Assembly (NCBI GenBank): GCA_905480255.1
Contig: CAJQPR010000060.1
Coordinates: 1-38,899, forward strand
Reading direction: 5' to 3'
DNA: 38,899 bases
Source: an uncultured Woeseiaceae bacterium
GTDB lineage: Bacteria > Pseudomonadota > Gammaproteobacteria > Steroidobacterales > Woeseiaceae
Both the position numbers and the translations under genes were made by a program. The first letter of the stretch is position 1. Each line of letters starts with the position of its first letter. A model generated the notes under the pieces. It ran no database searches and had not been told where the DNA came from. It saw only the letters and a list, made by a program, of their open reading frames with translations. Below, one piece after another: positions 34,302 to 38,899 of the stretch.

Positions 34302-35432
34302 ATGCCTGACGCAACGCTCCGTCTGCTTCGAGAACTCGTCAAGCGACAATCTGTAACGCCCAAAGATGCCGGCTGCCAGGAGCTGATTGCCGCGCGCCTG
34401 GCAACGGCTGGATTTGAATGCGAGCACATGCGATTTGGCGCCGTGGACAATCTTTGGGCCCGCTACGGCGATCGCGAACCGCTATTGTGTTTTGCAGGGC
34501 ATACCGATGTCGTACCTCCGGGACCACTCGAAGACTGGGACTCCGAACCATTCGAGCCCGAATTGCGAGGAGAAGATCTTTACGGTCGGGGAACTGCCGA
34601 TATGAAGAGTGGGCTGGCAGCAATGATCGTCGCGGCGGAGAATTTTGTCGCCGACAGTCCCTCGATCAATGGCAGTCTCGCATTTCTGATAACCAGCGAC
34701 GAGGAAGGCGAAGCGCGTGATGGAACACGCCGCGTCGTCGAAACGCTGACAGGCCGCGGTGAAAAGATTAACTGGTGTGTCGTTGGTGAACCGTCAAGCC
34801 ACAAAAAACTCGGGGACCGTATCCGGATAGGCCGGCGAGGCTCATTGAACGGCAAGCTGATCGTAAAGGGAGTTCAGGGCCACGCGGCATATCCTGAGCT
34901 GGCAGATAACCCGATCCGACGTTTCGCACCGGCACTTAACGAGATCACCGATACGAATTGGGACAACGGTAATGAGCACTTCCCGCCAACAAGCTTTCAG
35001 TTTGTCGATATTCAAAGCGGTGTGGGCGCCATCAATGTCACGCCGCCGGATCTCAAAGCCCGCTTTAATTTTCGCTATTCAACAGAATGGAACCACCCCG
35101 CGCTGCAAAAGAAATTCGCCGAAATTCTCGACAGACACGATCTCGACTATGAGCTGGAGTGGCAATTATCGGGGGAACCCTTCCTGACAAGGCCCGGCCG
35201 GCTGACCACTGCTGCAGTTGCGTCCATATCGGAGGAACTGCAAATTGAGCCGGAATTGTCGACCGGCGGCGGAACCTCCGACGGCAGATTTATTTCCCCG
35301 GCCGGCGCCGACGTAATTGAACTGGGTCCCATCAATGCCAGCATTCACAAAGTAAATGAGCACGTTCGCGTGAGCGACCTGCCGGCTCTGACTTCAATTT
35401 ACAAAAGAATAATGGAATTTCTGTTGATCTAA
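34302..35432 (+). CDS. dapE: DapE, succinyl-diaminopimelate desuccinylase
   Basis: DapE hydrolyses N-succinyl-LL-diaminopimelate in the lysine and peptidoglycan pathway. The 376-aa protein belongs to the M20 di-zinc hydrolases. The metal and catalytic residues lie in LCFAGHTDVVPPG (His67, Asp69), GRGTADMKSG (bridging Asp), SDEEGEA (catalytic Glu and ligand Glu) and the C-terminal NASIHKVNEHV (His). The frame is open from 34218, but ATG 34302 gives the family N-terminus (PDATLRLLRELVKRQSVTP). It is divergent from pstS and its stop overlaps convergent dsbB by four bases. The dapD and dapC genes often found beside it are not in the window. Confidence 0.96.
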   Translation: MPDATLRLLRELVKRQSVTPKDAGCQELIAARLATAGFECEHMRFGAVDNLWARYGDREPLLCFAGHTDVVPPGPLEDWDSEPFEPELRGEDLYGRGTADMKSGLAAMIVAAENFVADSPSINGSLAFLITSDEEGEARDGTRRVVETLTGRGEKINWCVVGEPSSHKKLGDRIRIGRRGSLNGKLIVKGVQGHAAYPELADNPIRRFAPALNEITDTNWDNGNEHFPPTSFQFVDIQSGVGAINVTPPDLKARFNFRYSTEWNHPALQKKFAEILDRHDLDYELEWQLSGEPFLTRPGRLTTAAVASISEELQIEPELSTGGGTSDGRFISPAGADVIELGPINASIHKVNEHVRVSDLPALTSIYKRIMEFLLI

Positions 35433-35920
35433 GCGCGACGCAGGTTATTCCAGATGCCAAACGCCCCAAGCACAACCAGGCAGACAACTACCCATGCCGG
35501 CATCGACAAGCCAAGGAATTCCCAGACAACGTCGGCACATTCACCCGATCCGGTGAAAACCATTTTAAGCGCGTCGAACAGAGGAAAAGAATCGATGATG
35601 TAGTCGAGCCCCGGCCCGCAGGAGGGAACCTGGTCGGCCGGCAAACTCTGGATCCAGGCGTGACGCGCCGCTATACCGATTCCACCGGCGGCCGCAAAAA
35701 AAGCGAGCACGACATAGACGTACCGGCCCCACCCTGATGGATTCTGCAAGGCAGCAATCAGGAAAATTATGCCCAGAGAAATCACCGCTACCCGTTGAAA
35801 AACACACAGCGGACACGGTGAAAGCAAAAGAACGTGCTCGGCATAAAGGGCGAAGCCCATCATTCCTGCACAAGCGAGGAAGCCTGCGAAATTGAGCGGG
35901 CGTCTGCCTGGTATGGTCAT
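35429..35920 (-). CDS. dsbB: DsbB, disulfide bond formation membrane protein
   Basis: DsbB reoxidises DsbA by passing electrons to quinone. The 163-aa protein has four membrane helices and the two periplasmic cysteine pairs needed for function: the CPLC pair in SPCPLCVFQR (Cys36, Cys39) and the pair in VPSCGPG (Cys101) and SGECAD (Cys128). It starts six bases after the phoU stop with a weak ribosome-binding site, so it is probably co-transcribed with phoU, an unusual partner. It is convergent with dapE. Confidence 0.95.
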   Translation of the reverse strand: MTIPGRRPLNFAGFLACAGMMGFALYAEHVLLLSPCPLCVFQRVAVISLGIIFLIAALQNPSGWGRYVYVVLAFFAAAGGIGIAARHAWIQSLPADQVPSCGPGLDYIIDSFPLFDALKMVFTGSGECADVVWEFLGLSMPAWVVVCLVVLGAFGIWNNLRRA

Positions 35921-35926
35921 AGAGTC

Positions 35927-36643
35927 TTATCTGTTATTGGACACGTCGCCGGATTCTACAATGTCCGTGTGCCGGACATCACGTCCTTCGACCATGTATA
36001 TGACATATTCGCATATGTTTTTCGCATGATCTCCGATTCTTTCCAAAGCCCTGGCCACCCAGGTGACGTTCATAACCCGCTTGATATTGTGCGGATCCTC
36101 CATCATGAACGTGATGCCCTGCCGGGTAATTGCTTCGTACTCCCGGTCGACCTCTTCGTCCTCACGAACAACCGCATAGGAAGCTTCGACATCCAGTCGG
36201 GCAAACGCATTCATTGCGTCCCGAACCATCTGCAGTACATGATTGCCGAGATTCTTGAGTTCGCGATAGGAATCAGATGGTCGATCCATCACCGCAAGCT
36301 TCGAGGCCAGGAAGCCGATTTTCTCGGCCTCGTCGCCAATTCTTTCAAGGTCTGTGATGGTCTTGATAATTGCAACAATCAGACGGAGATCGCCGGCGGC
36401 AGGCGCCCGGGTTGCCAGAATTCTGCTGCATTCCTCGTCGATCGTGACTTCCAGCTTGTTGACCTTGTAGTCGTCATTGGCGACTTTCAAACCGAGCGCG
36501 CTGTCGCCACTGACAATTGCCGCGATTGCTTTCGATAGTTGCTGTTCAACCATACCGCCCATGGTGAGAACAGAGCTTCTGAGGTCCTCGAGGTCCTTGT
36601 TGTACCGCTTCGATATGTGATCTGTAATGTCGTTGGCTTCCAT
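35927..36643 (-). CDS. phoU: PhoU, phosphate signalling regulator
   Basis: PhoU connects the Pst transporter to the PhoR kinase and keeps the Pho regulon off when phosphate is plentiful. The 238-aa protein is the usual pair of three-helix bundles. The two characteristic metal-binding segments are visible as TDLERIGDEAEKIG (about 90-105) and ALERIGDHAKNICEYVIYMVEG (about 190-212). ATG 36643 has CGGA about four bases upstream. In many bacteria phoU is the last gene of the pst operon. Here it lies on the other side of dapE, behind its own set of PhoB sites, and is followed by dsbB. Confidence 0.97.
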   Translation of the reverse strand: MEANDITDHISKRYNKDLEDLRSSVLTMGGMVEQQLSKAIAAIVSGDSALGLKVANDDYKVNKLEVTIDEECSRILATRAPAAGDLRLIVAIIKTITDLERIGDEAEKIGFLASKLAVMDRPSDSYRELKNLGNHVLQMVRDAMNAFARLDVEASYAVVREDEEVDREYEAITRQGITFMMEDPHNIKRVMNVTWVARALERIGDHAKNICEYVIYMVEGRDVRHTDIVESGDVSNNR

Positions 36644-36670
36644 TTTTCCGCTGCCGTTACGTTGCGTTTC

Positions 36671-36692
36671 TAGTGTGACAATATCATGACAA
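36671..36692 (-). promoter_or_regulatory. Pho box directly upstream of phoU
   Basis: On the minus strand half-sites TTGTCAT (36686-36692) and TTGTCAC (36675-36681) are spaced by exactly 11 bases. Each differs from the consensus CTGTCAT by only one or two bases. The site ends about 27 bases before the phoU ATG. No good -10 is found at the normal distance, where the sequence is CAACGT. The site may therefore help PhoB regulate a transcript starting further upstream rather than be the core promoter. Confidence 0.7.
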
Positions 36693-36707
36693 ACATGGGA
36701 TCAACTG

Positions 36708-36881
36708 TCAGAATTTAAACTTAAAATCAAACTGAATGCCGGTGCAATCCGAAGCGTTCCCCTGGTTCGCCTCGAACTCATGGACGAACAAGATACTGCT
36801 TGTTATCCAGTTCTTCGAATGCATTCGCGTACTAAAAACAGGTTTATTACGAGAATATGACGCACAAGTTACAAAGCGCAT
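36708..36881 (-). CDS. 57-aa ORF in the phoR-phoU gap; possible outer-membrane protein remnant
   Basis: This open frame (ATG 36881 to TGA 36708) lies in the only stretch of more than 300 bases without an assigned gene (36644-36951). The protein ends NASDCTGIQFDFKFKF, with alternating hydrophobic residues and a terminal Phe like the beta-signal of outer-membrane barrels. It has no signal peptide and no strong ribosome-binding site, and PhoB half-sites overlap its first third, so if translated it may begin at Met20 (36824). It could be the 3' end of a deleted Pho-regulated porin, a small gene, or chance. I cannot assign a family. Confidence 0.25.
   Translation of the reverse strand: MRFVTCASYSRNKPVFSTRMHSKNWITSSILFVHEFEANQGNASDCTGIQFDFKFKF
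36831..36874 (-). promoter_or_regulatory. Second group of PhoB half-sites upstream of phoU
   Basis: Four consecutive 11-base units on the minus strand begin with TTGTAAC, GCGTCAT, TCGTAAT and CTGTTTT. Each is a partial match to CTGTCAT in the same phase. The spacing to the group at 36889-36921 is 25 bases between half-sites, so it is a separate register. A TAATAA about eight bases after GCGTCAT could act as -10. The middle two units are better matches than the outer two. Confidence 0.5.
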
Positions 36882-36888
36882 GTTTCAC

Positions 36889-36921
36889 GAAAATGACGAA
36901 ATCATTGCAGTTTTATGACAA
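36889..36921 (-). promoter_or_regulatory. Triple PhoB half-site (Pho box) downstream of phoR
   Basis: Three 11-base units on the minus strand begin TTGTCAT (then AAAA), CTGCAAT and TCGTCAT, at perfect 11-base phase. The first seven bases plus AAAA equal the canonical half-site and spacer of the E. coli pstS Pho box, apart from the first base. It lies 31-63 bases after the phoR stop and points toward phoU, about 250 bases away. Between the phoR stop and this site is a short GCCTGG/CCAGGC palindrome without a T run. Confidence 0.72.
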
Positions 36922-36951
36922 GGCCTGGAACCAGGCGCTGAACGAGCGGCA

Positions 36952-38265
36952 TCACAACTTCCCGACAGTCGAAACCTGCTCGATGTCGGAGATCCTGGAC
37001 AAAGGAAAATGACAGGCAAAGCGACTGCCATTTCCTGGCTCGCTTTCAATCACGAGTTTGGCGTCGTGCCGTTCAAGAATATGTTTGACGATAGCCAGAC
37101 CGAGCCCAACGCCTCCTTCTTCGCGACTACGCCCGGCATCAACCCTGAAAAACCGCTCCGTGAGTCGAGGAACGTGTTCGGGTTCGATGCCGACCCCCGT
37201 ATCGACGATAGCAAGTTCGGCACCGTCAGCATCGCACTGCCACGTCATTGTGACGGAGCCATCTTCGGGTGTGTAACGGAGTGCATTTGACATGAGATTG
37301 ATAATCACAGACTCGATTTCCCCCGAGCTGCCATGCAATTTCTTGTCTGACTGACAATCCACGGCGACATTTGCCACACCTTTCTGCCCGGCAACGGATT
37401 TTTTCGCTGCCGACAAAAGCCCGCATACGTCGACGATTTCATCAATTGGGGCCGCGCCCGCGCCCTCCAGCCGCGACAACTCGAGCAGCTCCGCTACAAT
37501 ATTGTTCATCCGGTACGCCTGAGTCTGCATCTGGAGCAGCGGCTTGTGCCAGGCCTCAGGAACTTCGGAATCCTCCGCAAGCGCATCCAGGTAACCACTG
37601 ATCACAGTCAGTGGTGAGCGAAGCTCATGCGAGGCATTCGCGACAAACTCCCGCCGCATTGCGGACAGTCTGCGGCGCTCAGTAACGTCCTGGATCAGTA
37701 ACAATTTTTGGTCCGCACCGTAAGGGACAATTCTGCACAGGAGCCAGCCTGTCTCTGATATTGGAGATCGGATCTCGATGGCTTCGGAGAAATTCCCCGA
37801 CAGCAGGTATTTACGAAATGCCGGATCCCGCAAAATGTTGTCTACGCGCTGGCCACGGTCCTTTTTACGCCGAAATCCGGCAAGCGCCTGAGCCGCTTTG
37901 TTGCAGAGGACAATTTCAAAATCGCTGTTCAGCACAATCCCGCCATCGGGCATAGCGTTGGTGGATTTCCGGACTTCTTTAAGGAGCCGGCGATAGCTCT
38001 TACGGTAATACTTGATACTCTGGCGCTGGTAAGTGAAACGGGAGTAAAGCCGGGACCAGATGCTGTCGCCGTATTTCAGACTACCAAAGTGTTTACTGCT
38101 CAATGCGGCTTCGAACCGGAGTAACTGCCGCAGATTCCAGCCCAGTCCAACCAGCGCGGCGGCGAGGATACCCCAATCGACGTGACCATAAAGCCAGCCA
38201 ATCAGTGCACCTGCTCCAAGCAGCAACAAGTGGCCACCAATGACTTTCTGTCTGACTGTCTGCAC
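36952..38265 (-). CDS. phoR: PhoR, phosphate-regulon sensor histidine kinase
   Basis: PhoR phosphorylates PhoB when phosphate is scarce. The 437-aa protein has two short N-terminal membrane helices (about 8-45) with almost no periplasmic loop, a basic linker, a PAS domain (about 100-195, DGGIVLNSDFEIVLCNKAAQ), the phospho-acceptor in FVANASHELRSPLTVISGY (His at about 213), and the ATPase domain: N box INLMSNALRYTPEDG, G1 IVDTGVGIEPEH and G2 EGGVGLGLAIVKH. The start GTG 38265 has AGGA six bases upstream. It follows phoB by 30 bases, the usual phoBR operon. Confidence 0.96.
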   Translation of the reverse strand: MQTVRQKVIGGHLLLLGAGALIGWLYGHVDWGILAAALVGLGWNLRQLLRFEAALSSKHFGSLKYGDSIWSRLYSRFTYQRQSIKYYRKSYRRLLKEVRKSTNAMPDGGIVLNSDFEIVLCNKAAQALAGFRRKKDRGQRVDNILRDPAFRKYLLSGNFSEAIEIRSPISETGWLLCRIVPYGADQKLLLIQDVTERRRLSAMRREFVANASHELRSPLTVISGYLDALAEDSEVPEAWHKPLLQMQTQAYRMNNIVAELLELSRLEGAGAAPIDEIVDVCGLLSAAKKSVAGQKGVANVAVDCQSDKKLHGSSGEIESVIINLMSNALRYTPEDGSVTMTWQCDADGAELAIVDTGVGIEPEHVPRLTERFFRVDAGRSREEGGVGLGLAIVKHILERHDAKLVIESEPGNGSRFACHFPLSRISDIEQVSTVGKL

Positions 38266-38295
38266 TATTTTTCCTGAACCACCCGACGCAATACC

Positions 38296-38899
38296 TTAGG
38301 CATCAAGAATTGAAAATCGATAGCCTGAGCCACGAACTGTTTGAATATAACGCTCAACGCCATGTTCCGTTAGCGCCTTTCTAAGTCGCCGCACATGCAC
38401 GTCGACGGTGCGCTCCTCCACGTAGACATTGGCACCCCAGACCTGGTCCAGCAATTGACTGCGAGTGAACGCACGCTCGGGGTGAATCATGAAAAACTGT
38501 AGCAAGTTAAATTCAGTTGGCCCCATATGAATCTCTTGTCCTGCGATATGGATTCGTCGACTTTCATTATCCAGTACAAGTTCGCCCACCTGCGCCTTGC
38601 TACTCTGACCGGCTCCACCGCTACGCCGCAACAGCGCCTGAATCCGGGCGACCAGCTCTCTGGGAGCGAAAGGTTTGGTCATGTAATCATCAGCGCCGAC
38701 CTCCAGACCCTGGATGACATTGTCCTCGGCCGTTTTGGCGGTCAGCATAATGACGGGTATGTCCCGGGTAAGGTCGTCACGTTGCAGGCGGCGCATCAGT
38801 TCCAGGCCACTGCCCCCTGGCAGCATCCAGTCAAGCAGGACGATGTCTGGACGCTCATCCACGATCAGGGCATGGGCCTGCTGTATGTTGTCGGCTTCC
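38296..38899 (-). CDS. phoB: PhoB, phosphate-regulon response regulator (5' end beyond window)
   Basis: PhoB activates phosphate-starvation genes by binding Pho boxes such as those seen here. About 200 codons are visible. The reading frame continues past the right edge, so the N-terminal 25-30 residues are missing. The receiver domain contains the phospho-acceptor Asp in IVLLDWMLPGGSGLEL, the Thr in VIMLTAKTAEDN, and the Lys in DDYMTKPFAPREL. The OmpR-type winged-helix domain follows with GPTEFNLLQFFMIHPERAFTR, VWGANVYVEERTVDVHVRRLRKAL and the C-terminal VRGSGYRF. It leads into phoR. Confidence 0.96.
   Translation of the reverse strand, partial: EADNIQQAHALIVDERPDIVLLDWMLPGGSGLELMRRLQRDDLTRDIPVIMLTAKTAEDNVIQGLEVGADDYMTKPFAPRELVARIQALLRRSGGAGQSSKAQVGELVLDNESRRIHIAGQEIHMGPTEFNLLQFFMIHPERAFTRSQLLDQVWGANVYVEERTVDVHVRRLRKALTEHGVERYIQTVRGSGYRFSILDA

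Noticed and set aside
36736-36918. 60-codon plus-strand ORF in the phoR-phoU gap
   Set aside because: It runs antisense to the flanking genes and covers the PhoB sites. It has no ribosome-binding site and no recognisable features.

Overview
The window is a contiguous piece of a gammaproteobacterial chromosome. Almost every gene is a housekeeping gene in an order typical of that class. No rRNA or tRNA gene, CRISPR array, prophage or complete insertion sequence was seen. The protein sequences and the 'long' forms of PstA and PstC suit a free-living, probably aquatic gammaproteobacterium outside the Enterobacterales. I cannot name the genus.

Region 1 (1-25095, all on the minus strand) is one long run read from right to left: rpsB-tsf-pyrH-frr-uppS-cdsA-[54-aa ORF]-rseP-bamA-skp-lpxD-fabZ-lpxA-lpxB-rnhB-dnaE-accA-tilS-pyrG-kdsA-eno-ftsB-truD (truD runs off the left edge). 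It covers translation factors, phospholipid and undecaprenyl-phosphate precursors, outer-membrane protein assembly, lipid A and Kdo synthesis, fatty-acid initiation, replication, CTP synthesis and glycolysis. Many junctions overlap by 1-4 bases, which suggests translational coupling. A promoter with a GC-rich discriminator lies upstream of rpsB. The striking feature is what is missing. dxr normally sits between cdsA and rseP, and ispD and ispF normally sit between ftsB and truD. All three are MEP-pathway isoprenoid genes, and all three are absent while their flanking genes are intact and tightly joined. The dxr slot holds a 54-codon ORF fused by a TGATG overlap to cdsA. UppS, encoded here, still needs isopentenyl diphosphate, so precursors must come from relocated MEP genes or from another route such as mevalonate.

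Region 2 (25096-29135) has a divergent intergenic region with an 84-bp palindromic element, then map, glnD and a Spx/ArsC-family (YffB-like) gene on the plus strand.

Region 3 (29132-38899) is a phosphate-starvation locus: pstS-pstC-pstA-pstB and phoB-phoR / phoU-dsbB on the minus strand, with dapE on the plus strand between the two blocks. The DNA upstream of pstS has a Pho box with a well-placed -10. A strong intrinsic terminator between pstS and pstC should make PstS more abundant than the membrane complex. The 308-bp phoR-phoU gap contains an unusually large array of 11-bp-phased PhoB half-sites and a 57-codon ORF ending in an outer-membrane beta-signal-like tail.

Other notable points: ribosomal protein S2 has a roughly 155-residue repetitive tail, acidic Ala/Glu-rich and then Lys/Ala-rich like histone H1. 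LpxA has Met at the acyl-chain ruler position, predicting C10 rather than C14 hydroxyacyl groups. KdsA has the cysteine of the metal-dependent class.
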